From: Neorhizobium galegae bv. officinalis
GTDB lineage: Bacteria > Pseudomonadota > Alphaproteobacteria > Rhizobiales > Rhizobiaceae
DNA length: 64,000 nt
Reading direction: 5' to 3'
Assembly: GCA_000985875.1 (NCBI GenBank)
Contig: CCRI01000011.1
Coordinates: 124,001 to 188,000, forward strand
Part shown: in pieces, positions 35,852 to 44,576 of the stretch
Numbering within the stretch: position 1 is the first letter of the stretch
How the letters are laid out: every line of letters begins with the position of its first letter
Translations under genes and position numbers: made by a program
Notes under the pieces: model-generated
What the model saw: only the letters and a program-made list of their open reading frames with translations
Told to the model about the DNA's origin: nothing
The model's database searches: none

Positions 35852-36594
35852 CTATTGCGTCTCAGCGATACGAGCACCGGTTCCTTTTCGGTCGCGAAGC
35901 CGTCATCCATGGCGATAACGAAGCGGGCGTTCTCATCCTGGACGCCGCGAACGTTGACCCGGCATTCCTGGTCGAAGGCGATTCGCGCTCCGCTCGCGGG
36001 GGCGCCGCAGGCGATGTCGCTGGCGCCTGCCGGCGCCTCCAGGGTGACCCTTCGGGAGCTCGCATTGATCATGATGGTTAGCACATCGGCGTTCGCGCCG
36101 GTTCCGAGCTGGGGGAAATGCAGCGCGCCATCCGGAATGCAGTCGCTGCCTTTCGCCTCGAAGACCTTGAGAGCGTAGTCCCTGCCGTCGTAGCCGGACA
36201 GAGCTGCTCTATGTTTTCGCGTTACCGGAGAAATCCGGACGCTTTTCGCCGTCTGCGTACTCGTGATTGTATATTCGTTGTTGGCCGAGTAGCGGCCGTC
36301 GCGGGTGAGGGCGCGGACGCACACCAGCGTTTTTTGCGTCATGGCGAAGCGTACGTTTTCGGGATCGAGCTTTCCGGGCGTATCGCCGAGCCTCAGGCCG
36401 ACGACCACGCCTCCTGAGACCGCAGCGCTTTCGTCATAGCTCTCGCGGAAATTTTCCCCCGGCGTGGCGACGGCGACCTCCTGCGCGAATGCCGGCACGG
36501 AGGTTATGGGCGCGAGCCACAGGAGAGCGGCCGTGAGCCATCGACCGGATATAGACAGCCGGTATCGCCGATGCCATCCCCCAATCCGCAACAT
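35848..36594 (-). CDS. Exported protein of unknown function, first of a three-gene unit
   Basis: A 248-residue protein from the ATG at 36594, with a signal ending near PAFAQ. The mature part is beta-rich with Cys in LVCVRAL, SDCIPDG, IACGAP and QECRVNV, enough for two disulfides. The longer frame to 36768 has no signal-like start. No family was recognised. Its stop overlaps the start of the membrane protein gene by four bases. Confidence 0.6.
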   Translation of the reverse strand: MLRIGGWHRRYRLSISGRWLTAALLWLAPITSVPAFAQEVAVATPGENFRESYDESAAVSGGVVVGLRLGDTPGKLDPENVRFAMTQKTLVCVRALTRDGRYSANNEYTITSTQTAKSVRISPVTRKHRAALSGYDGRDYALKVFEAKGSDCIPDGALHFPQLGTGANADVLTIMINASSRRVTLEAPAGASDIACGAPASGARIAFDQECRVNVRGVQDENARFVIAMDDGFATEKEPVLVSLRRNR

Positions 36595-36814
36595 GCCCTC
36601 CCGCCTATTCGCCCTGGAAGACGTCGATGGACAGCCAACGACCTCAATGATTGCGTGGCTGGGCGCATATCCGGTCCGCGCAGCCATGCAATCGGAAATA
36701 GAGCAAATCCGAATGGCTTTCACAAGACACCGAAAAGGTGAAGGGCAGGATGGGGTTGTCCTCGTCACAAGGGCAAATCGCCGAGATTTTCAGCGAATCC
36801 GTGGCGGACTGCGC

Positions 36815-37600
36815 CTACCGATAGACGCGCTCCGAAAAGGCCCGCATGCCCGACCGTACCATCAGTTCATAGACCATGCGACGGCTCATCGGATTGTGCA
36901 ACCGTGCTACTTTCGAGCCGAGAAATTCCGTTTCCACATGGTCGAAGGCGATGAGGTCTGCGGCCTCGGCGATCACCTTCAAATAGAATTCGTGGAATTC
37001 TTTGCGGCAGACATAGGTCTTGTACTTGGTCATGCAGAAGGTCGAGAACGTGTCCTTGCGCTCCCGCAGGAAGTCCGCGACACCGACGGTCACCTCCGGC
37101 CAGGCCGGATTGAACGTATCGTCGAAGGCAATGATGCCGTGGTCGGCGAGCGTGTCCGTCGCAAGCCGGCTGTCGGCCGTGATGTGCTGCAGCGTATGGC
37201 CGCCGTCGATGCTGAAGAAGCGGGTGCGGCCGACCTTGCTGGTGATCTCGTCGGCCTGCATCAGGGTGCTGTCACCCTTGATGATCAGCTCCTCGTCCAC
37301 GTCCAGACCCAGCCGGCGACCATTGGCGAGAAACTGGCCGTATTGCGTCGGCGCCCCGTCCGACGCCTGGCCGATATCGAAGAGATCGATCGCCAGGATC
37401 TTGTCCCCGCCGTTATTGACCTTCTTCATAAGGAAATAGGAGCGTCCGTAAAAGACGCCGATCTCGGCAATGCCCCCGCCTAACCCATTTTTCTTTTGTG
37501 CCTGCAGAAGAGTCAGGAAAACCAGCGCGTCGGGTGGGTCGATATAGCCCTCGATCGTCTGCAGGTCATGAAAGATGAACTTCCGGAGGCTTGAGTTCAT
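36815..37600 (-). CDS. Class I SAM-dependent methyltransferase
   Basis: A 261-residue protein. GGIAEIGVFYGRSYFLM near residue 47 is the SAM-binding motif I, ILAIDLFD follows as motif II, and FFSIDGGHTLQHITAD and GIIAFDD match Methyltransf_24-like enzymes, many of which work in sugar or surface polysaccharide pathways. The substrate is unknown. The ATG at 37600 has GAGGG upstream. It is monocistronic, and the 237-base region before it holds repeats. Confidence 0.75.
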   Translation of the reverse strand: MNSSLRKFIFHDLQTIEGYIDPPDALVFLTLLQAQKKNGLGGGIAEIGVFYGRSYFLMKKVNNGGDKILAIDLFDIGQASDGAPTQYGQFLANGRRLGLDVDEELIIKGDSTLMQADEITSKVGRTRFFSIDGGHTLQHITADSRLATDTLADHGIIAFDDTFNPAWPEVTVGVADFLRERKDTFSTFCMTKYKTYVCRKEFHEFYLKVIAEAADLIAFDHVETEFLGSKVARLHNPMSRRMVYELMVRSGMRAFSERVYR

Positions 37601-37678
37601 ATCGTGCGCGTCCCTCATTATTCTATTTGTTGTGCTTTTGATAAATACATCGCGCACGATGCACGGCTTGGGCCGGAG

Positions 37679-37709
37679 ATTTATTTTGGTAGTGCAGACA
37701 TTTATTTTG
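37679..37709 (-). repeat. Tandem ATTTATTTTG repeats before the methyltransferase gene
   Basis: ATTTATTTTG occurs at 37679-37688 and 37700-37709, 21 bases apart (two helical turns), 79-109 bases before the methyltransferase start. AGTGCA and TGCACT-like halves flank the second copy. The spacing suits paired regulator sites. Confidence 0.4.
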
Positions 37710-37837
37710 CACTGCAGCAATAGGGACAAATAAAGCAAAACTTTGACGGCGATTTGACTTGTGGACAGTCGCGATGATTCCGATCATGACTCGGATTTAT
37801 TTCGACATGTCTTTGCTTTGCCTAGTTCTACAGAACT

Positions 37838-38134
37838 TCAAAGGCATTTGCGTTCCAGCCCGTGCGCCTCGCTGCGGCGGTAGCGGCTGATATCGCCATA
37901 GGCCCCGCTGCGCGAGACGCCGATATCCTTCAACTGATCATCGGTCAGCTCAAGCAGCGCCAGCCGGTTGCTACGCTGGCGAATTTTTCTGACGATGCCG
38001 GCGACGACGCGTTGCAGCAGCGATGACCTGGCCAATGCATCAACGGGCGGTTGGCACGCCGCAGGCGACAGGTCCAAGACAAGGTGGTAGCGTTCCGATG
38101 CGCGGTCAAAGACCGCCCGGTTCTCGTTCTTCAT
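37838..38134 (-). CDS. DUF1127-domain protein
   Basis: A 98-residue protein with the arginine-rich DUF1127 (YjiS-like) segment RKIRQRSNRLALLELTDDQ and LKDIGVSRSGAYGDI at the C-terminus. Small DUF1127 proteins are abundant in Rhizobiaceae; short ones have been linked to RNA-related regulation and phosphate or carbon metabolism in Agrobacterium. This one has about 45 extra N-terminal residues. It lies alone. Confidence 0.8.
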   Translation of the reverse strand: MKNENRAVFDRASERYHLVLDLSPAACQPPVDALARSSLLQRVVAGIVRKIRQRSNRLALLELTDDQLKDIGVSRSGAYGDISRYRRSEAHGLERKCL

Positions 38135-38181
38135 GATCTTTCTCCTGAAGGGATGCCGGCCGATCCGCGGCTGGCGTTCAG

Positions 38182-38206
38182 GAGGCGGGCGGCTGCCGCC
38201 CGCCTC
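38182..38206 (-). terminator. GC-rich hairpin after the Cys-rich small gene
   Basis: GAGGCGGGCG (38182-38191) and CGCCCGCCTC (38197-38206) form a ten-base stem with a five-base loop, 24 bases after the stop at 38231. There is no T run. Confidence 0.5.
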
Positions 38207-38230
38207 GATGTCGGTTACCGGTGCTGGATT

Positions 38231-38392
38231 TTACTTGCTGGCGGCCTGGGCCGTGCGGGTTGCGACTTCCGCTTCCCGCAATGCTTGGGCACATTCCTCG
38301 CAGCAGACCTCGACCGTCTTGCCGCCGATCTTCACCGCGATCCGGGTCGAATCGAGTTCGCAGTCGCAGGCGGCGCAGGTGTTCTCTTTCAT
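38231..38392 (-). CDS. 53-residue Cys-rich putative metal-binding protein
   Basis: The frame runs from ATG at 38392 to TAA at 38231 and encodes a small protein with CAACDC near residue 6 and VCCEECAQAL near residue 29. This pair of Cys clusters resembles a TRASH- or zinc-ribbon-like metal site. The length, initiator context and hairpin after it support a real gene, although longer shadow frames overlap. It lies 91 bases after the AraC regulator gene, on the same strand. Metal sensing or chaperoning is possible. Confidence 0.65.
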   Translation of the reverse strand: MKENTCAACDCELDSTRIAVKIGGKTVEVCCEECAQALREAEVATRTAQAASK

Positions 38393-38483
38393 GGTGGCAT
38401 CTCCCGATGTGGACGTTACGGGAGAAGAAAAACATTTTGCCGGGGTCTTCCGCTGTCAGAATCTTTAGCGACTTTGCGCCCGG

Positions 38484-39317
38484 CTATCTTAAGCCCGCAA
38501 ATCTCTGGAATTCCGCCGGCGTGCGGCCATAGGCCTGGCGGAAAGCCGAGGAAAAGTGGCTGTGGCTGGAAAAGCCGAGCTCGAGGCCAAGGTCGGTCAG
38601 GTCGTCATAGGTGCCGAGCAGGTCGAGCGCCCGGGCCAGCCGCAGGCGAAGCTGGTAGCGATAGAGCGGCGTGCCCTCCACCTGCTGGAAGACTTGAGTG
38701 AGGTAGACCGGCGAGACGCCGGTTTCGCCGGCAATCTCGGCGAGCGTCCAGCGGCGGGCCAGATCGGAGGAGAGGGCGAGCTTGGCGCGATCCACCAGCT
38801 TCTGGCGCCCGGCGCTGGCGGTCGCCGCGCGTGCGGTGCGCACGCCGACGGAACGGCGCACCAGCGTCATGGCGAGCGTCTCGGCTTCCAGCGTCTCGGC
38901 CGCACCGCGCATCAGGCTGTGGCGCAGCAGCGCCACCAGCGCCTGGGCGCGTTCGTCGATCCTCAGCCGCTGCTTGTTGAAGACGAAGCGCGAGCCCTTG
39001 GGATTGCGGTGCTCGGCCGGGACCAGTTCCTCCAGCATCGCTTCCGGCACGTCCATGCTCAGGCAGGAATCGCCGCCTTCGACCGGGTGGCTGATCTGGT
39101 AGGCCTCGTCGCAGTTGAAGAACAGGACCTGGTTGGCTTCCGCCACCGTGTCGTCGCCGCCGACATGGCGCATGAAGACGCCGCGATAGGGGAAGACAAG
39201 GCTCGTCGCGTGGGAGCATTCCTCGCCGCTGCGATGCCGGCATTCGCCGCCGCACACGACGTCGCGGACCTGGATCAGGTCCGTGTCGAGGAGCTTCTTG
39301 ACGGCGAACTGGCTCAT
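38484..39317 (-). CDS. AraC-family transcriptional regulator
   Basis: A 277-residue regulator. The N-terminal half has three Cys (VVCGGECRHRSGEEC, residues 21-35) that could sense metal or redox state. The C-terminal AraC/XylS domain is clear: RWTLAEIAGETGVSPVYLTQVF as first helix-turn-helix (split around Gly) and LGLELGFSSHSHFSSAFR as second. The small Cys-rich gene just downstream may be its target or partner. The chosen start is the first ATG. Confidence 0.84.
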   Translation of the reverse strand: MSQFAVKKLLDTDLIQVRDVVCGGECRHRSGEECSHATSLVFPYRGVFMRHVGGDDTVAEANQVLFFNCDEAYQISHPVEGGDSCLSMDVPEAMLEELVPAEHRNPKGSRFVFNKQRLRIDERAQALVALLRHSLMRGAAETLEAETLAMTLVRRSVGVRTARAATASAGRQKLVDRAKLALSSDLARRWTLAEIAGETGVSPVYLTQVFQQVEGTPLYRYQLRLRLARALDLLGTYDDLTDLGLELGFSSHSHFSSAFRQAYGRTPAEFQRFAGLR

Positions 39318-39377
39318 GGGGCCCTCGTGAATGTCGTGGAGTCATATACTCCCCGACAGTGCCTCAAGCCACCCGTT

Positions 39378-40400
39378 TCATGCCTTCAGCGCTTCGATCA
39401 GCTCCGCCATGTCTTCGGGCATCGGCGCTTCGAATTCCATCACCTCGCCGGTGCGGGGATGTTCGAAAGCGAGCAGGAAGGCGTGCAGCGCCTGGCGCGG
39501 AAAGCGGTTGACGACGCCCTTGGCAAAATCCGGAAGCAGGTTCGCCTTGGTCTTGAAGCCGGCGGAATAGTCCTGGTCGCCGATCAGCGGATGGCCGATA
39601 TGGGCCATGTGGACGCGGATCTGATGGGTACGGCCGGTTTCCAGCCGGCACTCGATCAGCGCGGCAAGCGCCGTGGCATCCGGCTTTTCGTGGAAGCGCT
39701 CGATCACCTGGTAATGGGTGATGGCCTCGCGAGCGTCGCTGCTGTCTTCCTTCTGCACGGCGCGCTTGGTGCGGTCGCCGGCGCGGCCGAGCGGCGCGTC
39801 GATCGTACCCTTGAGCCCGCGCGGACGACCCCAGACGACCGCCTGGTAGGCGCGCTCCAGCGGGCCTGAGCGGCCGTGGTCGGCGAACTGGTCGGCAAGG
39901 TGGCGGTGGGCGATATCGTTCTTGGCGGCGACCATGACGCCGCTCGTATCCTTGTCGAGCCGGTGGACGATGCCGGGGCGCTTGACGCCGCCGATGCCCG
40001 AGAGGCTCGCGCCGCAGTGATAAATTAGCGCGTTGACCAGCGTGCCGGTCCAGTTGCCGGCGCCGGGATGGACGACGAGGCCGGCCGGCTTGGCGATGAC
40101 GATCAGGTCGTCGTCCTCGTAGAGAACCTCAAGCGGGATATCCTCGCCCTTCGGCTCCGGGTCCTCGGGTTCCGGAAGGTCGATCTCGACCGTGTCGCCG
40201 GCATTGATCTTCTTCTTCGGCTCGGTGATGACCTTGCCGTTCAGGCTGACGGCGCCCTGTTCGATCAGCGCCTTGATCCGGTTTCGCGAAAACTCGCCGT
40301 CCAGCACCGAGGTCAGCCAGGCATCCAGCCGCCCTTCGGCCTCTTCGGAGGCGGTGAGGACTTTCCTTGGGCGCTCGGCTTCTTTAAAGGGATCGTTCAT
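39378..40400 (-). CDS. RluA-family 23S rRNA/tRNA pseudouridine synthase (RluD-like)
   Basis: A 340-residue enzyme with an N-terminal S4 RNA-binding domain (GRLDAWLTSVLDGEFSRNRIK, about 24-44) and a catalytic domain with GIVHRLDKDTSG, whose Asp is the catalytic residue, and the later RTHQIRVHMAH. RluD-type proteins modify helix 69 of 23S rRNA. It diverges from the DUF6476 gene with only 45 bases between starts. Confidence 0.9.
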   Translation of the reverse strand: MNDPFKEAERPRKVLTASEEAEGRLDAWLTSVLDGEFSRNRIKALIEQGAVSLNGKVITEPKKKINAGDTVEIDLPEPEDPEPKGEDIPLEVLYEDDDLIVIAKPAGLVVHPGAGNWTGTLVNALIYHCGASLSGIGGVKRPGIVHRLDKDTSGVMVAAKNDIAHRHLADQFADHGRSGPLERAYQAVVWGRPRGLKGTIDAPLGRAGDRTKRAVQKEDSSDAREAITHYQVIERFHEKPDATALAALIECRLETGRTHQIRVHMAHIGHPLIGDQDYSAGFKTKANLLPDFAKGVVNRFPRQALHAFLLAFEHPRTGEVMEFEAPMPEDMAELIEALKA

Positions 40401-40445
40401 TCAATCATTCCGATAGCATTCGACAAGAACAAGGACGTCGCCCTC

Positions 40446-40832
40446 ATGCCCCAACCCGAAATCGAGGAACAGGAAGAGCCGCTTGATCCGGCAATGGAGA
40501 AAATCCGCCGGAAGATGGTGCTTCTGATACTCGTTTCGGGCGGGATCTTGTTCGTCTGCTTTATGGCGGTCCTTGGCGCCATTGTCTACAAGGTCACGCA
40601 GCGGCCTGCGACGCCCGGGACGATCGCCTCGACAGGCGGGTTCTCGGTGCCCGCCGGCCAGCCGCTTGCGGCAACCGCGGAACTGCCTGCCGGCTTCGTG
40701 GTGCAGGGCGTATCGCTCTCCGGCAGCCAGATCCTGTTCTACGGAATGCTGACCGGCGACCAGAAGGTGCTGATCTACGATATCGCTGCCGGCCGCATCG
40801 TCGCCGATGTGACGGTGGCGATACCGCAATAA
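40446..40832 (+). CDS. DUF6476-family single-pass membrane protein
   Basis: A 128-residue protein: an acidic N-terminus (QPEIEEQEEPLDPAMEKIRRK), a membrane helix (LLILVSGGILFVCFMAVLG, about residues 26-46) and a periplasmic domain ending VADVTVAIPQ. This matches the DUF6476 family of Rhizobiales, of unknown function. The stop overlaps the start of the rRNA methyltransferase gene by one base (TAATG), so the two are co-translated. Confidence 0.72.
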   Translation: MPQPEIEEQEEPLDPAMEKIRRKMVLLILVSGGILFVCFMAVLGAIVYKVTQRPATPGTIASTGGFSVPAGQPLAATAELPAGFVVQGVSLSGSQILFYGMLTGDQKVLIYDIAAGRIVADVTVAIPQ

Positions 40833-41668
40833 TGGCGCCGATCCGCATCGACGACGCGGACGATCCGCGGATCGCCGAGTTCCGGTCGATCCGCGAGCGG
40901 GACCTCACGGGACGGCAAGGGCGGTTTATCGCCGAGGGTACGGTGGTGCTCAGGATGCTCGCCGCGGCGCATGGTTCCGGTGGCGATTTTCTGACCGAGA
41001 AGATCCTGCTGCTCGAAAACCGGGTTGCGGGGGTTTCGGAGATCCTCGCAGGTTTTCCGGCAGATGTTCCGGTCTACGTGGCCTCGGCCGCGGTGCTGGA
41101 TCAGATCGCCGGTTTCCACCTGCATCGCGGCGTGCTGGCGCTTGGACGCCGCCGGCGGGAGAGGACGGCTTCCGAACTGGTCGCCGCGCTGCCGGAAAAG
41201 GCGCTGGTGGTTGCTGCCTTCGGCATTTCCAATCACGACAATATCGGTTCGATCTTCCGCAACGCCGCCGCCTTCGGCGCCGATGCGGTGCTGCTCGATC
41301 AGGGCTGCTGCGACCCGCTCTACCGCAAGTCGCTGCGGGTTTCCGTCGGAGCGGTGTTGTCGGTGCCTTATGCGCGGCACGGCACGATGTCGGACATTCT
41401 GGCGGCGCTGATGGAGAGTGGTTTTGCCGTCTGGGGGCTTTCGCCGGCGGGTTCGGTGGAAATCCGCGATGTGCCAGCCTGCGACCGCATGGTGTTGATC
41501 ACCGGCACGGAAGGCGAGGGACTGCCCGCTGAGGTGCTTGCCCGCATCCAGTCGGCGCGGATCGCCCAGGCGCCGGGCCTCGACAGCCTCAATGCGGCAA
41601 CCGCGACCGGCATCGCGCTCTACGAGATCGCCATGGCCCAAGGTCGCCTATCCCAGGGTCGTCTATAA
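40832..41668 (+). CDS. TrmH/SpoU-family RNA methyltransferase
   Basis: A 278-residue SPOUT methyltransferase with a substrate-binding N-terminal domain (RFIAEGTVVLRML) and the knotted C-terminal domain: SNHDNIGSIFRNAAAFGADAV split as motif 1 (NxGxxxRxA), LITGTEGEGLP as motif 2 and SLNAATATGIALYE as motif 3. It probably 2'-O-methylates a ribose in rRNA or tRNA; the exact nucleotide is unknown. It is translated together with the DUF6476 gene. Confidence 0.87.
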   Translation: MAPIRIDDADDPRIAEFRSIRERDLTGRQGRFIAEGTVVLRMLAAAHGSGGDFLTEKILLLENRVAGVSEILAGFPADVPVYVASAAVLDQIAGFHLHRGVLALGRRRRERTASELVAALPEKALVVAAFGISNHDNIGSIFRNAAAFGADAVLLDQGCCDPLYRKSLRVSVGAVLSVPYARHGTMSDILAALMESGFAVWGLSPAGSVEIRDVPACDRMVLITGTEGEGLPAEVLARIQSARIAQAPGLDSLNAATATGIALYEIAMAQGRLSQGRL

Positions 41669-41673
41669 AGATC

Positions 41674-42879
41674 TCAGGTGTTTGCGTCCTGACGGGTTGC
41701 GAGCGTCTTCTTCGACCTCGCGGCCAGGCTCTCCCGGTTGCCGTTTCCGGATTTGCCCGACAGGATCTTGTGGATCGGCGAGACCGATCCTTCGGATGCC
41801 GCCGTCATGGCCACCATGCTGGCGGCTATGGAGGCCAGTTCCTGGCGGATGGCGTCGTCGCTGCCGCTGCCCTTCTGCAGGCGTTCGGAGAGCGCCGCTG
41901 CCCGGTTGCGGGCATCATCAGCCAATTCGGCCACCACGGGATCGACGTCCGGCTGTCCGGAAACTCGAGCCTGTCTGGGAGGCGGAGCATGCGGAATTTC
42001 GCGCAGGTTGATGTCCTCCGGAGTGATCTTCTTTTTCGGCGTCGCTTTTATCACCGGGCGGACAGCCACCGCATCGCGAAGGGCGCGGCTGGAATCGCGG
42101 GCTTCGGCACTCGCGCCTTTCAGCTTGTCCCGCAGCCGGCCGATCTCGGCAAGCCGGCGTTCCAGCGCCGTCTCCCTGTCGGCACGGTCGGCGATTTCCT
42201 TGGCAAGCTTGTCCTCGAGCCGCTGGACGCGATGCTCTTCCTGGGCGAGCCTTGTTTCGGCGTCCTTGGCGCGGGCAGTCTGTTGCCGGACGTCGTTGCG
42301 CAGCGTATCCCGTTCGTCGCGCAAGGCGGTGACGCGGAACTTGAGGTTCTCGACCTCCGTGTCGCGGGTGGACAGATCGATCCGGAAATTGTCGGCGTCG
42401 GCGATCATCAGAAGCTGACGCTGCTGGAGCTTCTCGATCTCCAGTTCCTTGGCTGCGACAGTTTTCTCGGCGGTTTCGAGCGCCGCCTTCAACTGCTGGA
42501 TATAACTGTCCTCCTGACGCAGGCGCGAACGGGCGTCGGCGGCCTCGACATCCATGGTGTCGATCTGGGCGCGCAGGTCGGTGATCTCGGACAGCAGTTG
42601 GGCGGCTTCCTCGGCCAGCCTGTCGCTCTTGATCTGCAGCGCGACCGCCTTGTCCCTTTCCTGGACGAGTTCCTGCTTGGTGCGGGCATTCTCGGCCGCA
42701 TAGACGGCGCGGGCCATGTCCCGCTGGGCGCGGACTTCCTGCGGGCTGATGGGCAGCGTCGCCTTGATGCGGTTTTCGGTGTAGCGCACGATGCGATTGT
42801 GGACCGCCGGTGCGACCAGCATCACCGCAAGCGCGGCGCTCAGGAAACCCAAGCCGAACAGAAGAGCAAACTGGATCAC
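41674..42879 (-). CDS. Membrane-anchored coiled-coil protein of unknown function
   Basis: A 401-residue protein with one N-terminal membrane helix (ALLFGLGFLSAALAVMLVAP), then a long coiled coil from about 50 to 270 rich in Glu, Arg, Leu and Ala, and a disordered C-terminal part with PKKKITPEDINLREI and APPPRQ. No catalytic motif is present. Such single-helix coiled-coil proteins often serve as scaffolds in envelope or division processes, but nothing here decides that. Its stop lies five bases from the stop of the convergent methyltransferase gene. Confidence 0.65.
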   Translation of the reverse strand: MIQFALLFGLGFLSAALAVMLVAPAVHNRIVRYTENRIKATLPISPQEVRAQRDMARAVYAAENARTKQELVQERDKAVALQIKSDRLAEEAAQLLSEITDLRAQIDTMDVEAADARSRLRQEDSYIQQLKAALETAEKTVAAKELEIEKLQQRQLLMIADADNFRIDLSTRDTEVENLKFRVTALRDERDTLRNDVRQQTARAKDAETRLAQEEHRVQRLEDKLAKEIADRADRETALERRLAEIGRLRDKLKGASAEARDSSRALRDAVAVRPVIKATPKKKITPEDINLREIPHAPPPRQARVSGQPDVDPVVAELADDARNRAAALSERLQKGSGSDDAIRQELASIAASMVAMTAASEGSVSPIHKILSGKSGNGNRESLAARSKKTLATRQDANT

Positions 42880-43037
42880 GATGAGGCCGTTTCGCGGTCT
42901 GGATGGGAATGCGCAGGCTGTTTAAGCATGGTCACATTCACCCGGCAAGCGCCCTTCAGGTTGAAGGCCGGATTACCGGCCGCTGTGGCGCAAAACATGA
43001 ATTTCCCTCCGGTGTCCCGAGGGGAAAATGGCGAATT

Positions 43038-43640
43038 TCAGAAAGGGTTCCAGGTCGGTGACTGGGTGAGCTTCAGATAACCGACGTTGATGCCGAGGCG
43101 AGCACCGAGGCCGGTGCGAATCGGCACGAGAATCATGTTGTTGTTGCGCAGGACCGTCATGCCGACGCCGGCGACCACGAAGGCGGAGCCCGACACGCCG
43201 CCGAAGCGGGCATAGAGGCTGTTCACCGAAGGAAGGTCGTAGACCAGCATCATCGCGCGGGTGCCCTGGCCGCCGTAGTCGATGCCGAGCGAAGGGCCCT
43301 GCCAGAAGACCGGGTGCTGGCCGGCGTTCTTCGTATAAAGCTCGCCCTCGCCATAGGTCAGGCCGGCGATGAACGCGCCCGAGCCTTCCTGGCCGAGAAT
43401 ATAGCCGTTCGGCAGGCCGTATTGCGAAAAGGCGTTCTCAACGACCTTGGCAAGGCCGCCGCTGGTGGAGCCGAAGAAGCCGTGGCCGGCATCGACGATT
43501 TCCTGGGCCGAATATTGGTTGGAGCCCTGCTGGGCGGATGCCGGGGCTGCGAAGACCGCCACGGCTGCGATCACGGCAAACACCGTCGCTGCGAAACGGG
43601 CGAGGGCGGAATGGGTGTGGATGCGCATTGTCAGATCCAT
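43038..43640 (-). CDS. DUF1134-family exported protein
   Basis: A 200-residue protein with a signal peptide (cleavage near ASA/QQG). The mature part has QYSAQEIVDAGHGFFGSTS, SQYGLPNGYILGQEGSGAF and YDLPSVNSLYARFGGVSGSA (broken here for length), the DUF1134 pattern of alphaproteobacteria. Function is unknown; YSxxE/G-rich folds of this kind resemble SYLF-like lipid binders. Two starts are possible, 43640 and 43628. Confidence 0.78.
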   Translation of the reverse strand: MDLTMRIHTHSALARFAATVFAVIAAVAVFAAPASAQQGSNQYSAQEIVDAGHGFFGSTSGGLAKVVENAFSQYGLPNGYILGQEGSGAFIAGLTYGEGELYTKNAGQHPVFWQGPSLGIDYGGQGTRAMMLVYDLPSVNSLYARFGGVSGSAFVVAGVGMTVLRNNNMILVPIRTGLGARLGINVGYLKLTQSPTWNPF

Positions 43641-43824
43641 GATTGTATCATCCAGGGGCACGCCTTTTGCGTCATGCTTAAGGCCGGGACATTTTGAAGC
43701 CATGATCTTAATAATCGGTTTACCAAATATGGTGTCATTATGACCAGGAACAGTGCTACACCCTCGCGCAACCTTCAGATGGCAAGGCGAACACGGGCGG
43801 AGCATTCCCAAACAGGAGACCTAC

Positions 43825-44472
43825 ATGCCGAAGAATCCGAATCTTACCCTTGCCGGGCCAGATCTCGCGGCACTTCTGTGCAGCCGTGTCTGCCATGACG
43901 TGATCTCCCCGGTCGGTGCGATCAACAACGGCCTCGAGCTTCTCGACGAAGGTGCGGCCGATAGCGACGCGCTCGACCTCATCCGCACCTCCGCCTTGAA
44001 TGCCTCGGTACGCCTCAAGTTCGCGCGACTCGCCTTCGGTGCTTCCGGTTCGGTCGGCGCCTCGATCGATACGGGCGAGGCCGAGAAGGCCGCCAAGGAC
44101 TTTGCCATCGCCGAAAAGAAGACCGAGGTCACCTGGAACGGTCCGCGGGCGATCATCGCCAAGAATCGCGTCAAGCTGCTCCTCAACCTCTTCCTGGTCG
44201 CCTATGCGGGCATTCCCCGCGGCGGTTCGATCGACGTGACGCTGGAAAATCCGGAATACGACGCGAAATTCATCCTGACCATCAAGGGACGGATGATGCG
44301 CGTGCCGGCCAAGTTCGTCGAGATCGCCAGCGGCACGCTCGAAGAACCGATCGATGCTCATTCGATCCAGCCCTATTACACGGTGCTGCTCGCGGAAGAA
44401 TCCGGCATGGAACTGAGCCATGTGGTTTCTGAAGACAAGATCGTTTTCATCGCCGAAACCGTGGCTGCTTGA
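43825..44472 (+). CDS. chpT: Histidine phosphotransferase ChpT
   Basis: A 215-residue protein. ALLCSRVCHDVISPVGAINN, with phospho-accepting His24, and NGLELLDEGA are the ChpT hallmark. In Caulobacter and Brucella ChpT takes phosphate from the hybrid kinase CckA and gives it to CtrA and CpdR, thereby setting cell-cycle progress. The C-terminal half is a degenerate ATPase-like fold. AGGAG precedes the ATG at 43825. The neighbouring receiver gene and ctrA make this a cell-cycle module. Confidence 0.9.
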   Translation: MPKNPNLTLAGPDLAALLCSRVCHDVISPVGAINNGLELLDEGAADSDALDLIRTSALNASVRLKFARLAFGASGSVGASIDTGEAEKAAKDFAIAEKKTEVTWNGPRAIIAKNRVKLLLNLFLVAYAGIPRGGSIDVTLENPEYDAKFILTIKGRMMRVPAKFVEIASGTLEEPIDAHSIQPYYTVLLAEESGMELSHVVSEDKIVFIAETVAA

Positions 44473-44576
44473 GACGATCTGTAGTTGTTTGGTGCCCGAG
44501 GGTAACCATTCATTAGTGCCATCCCCTTAATGATAGATGCTCGGAACCAGAGCGGGCTCAGCGTCAAGGGGATACG

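Noticed and set aside
38178-38435. 85-residue minus-strand frame over the Cys-rich small gene
   Set aside because: Arg/His-rich with no motif; the alternative 53-residue frame has ordered Cys pairs and a sensible start and stop.
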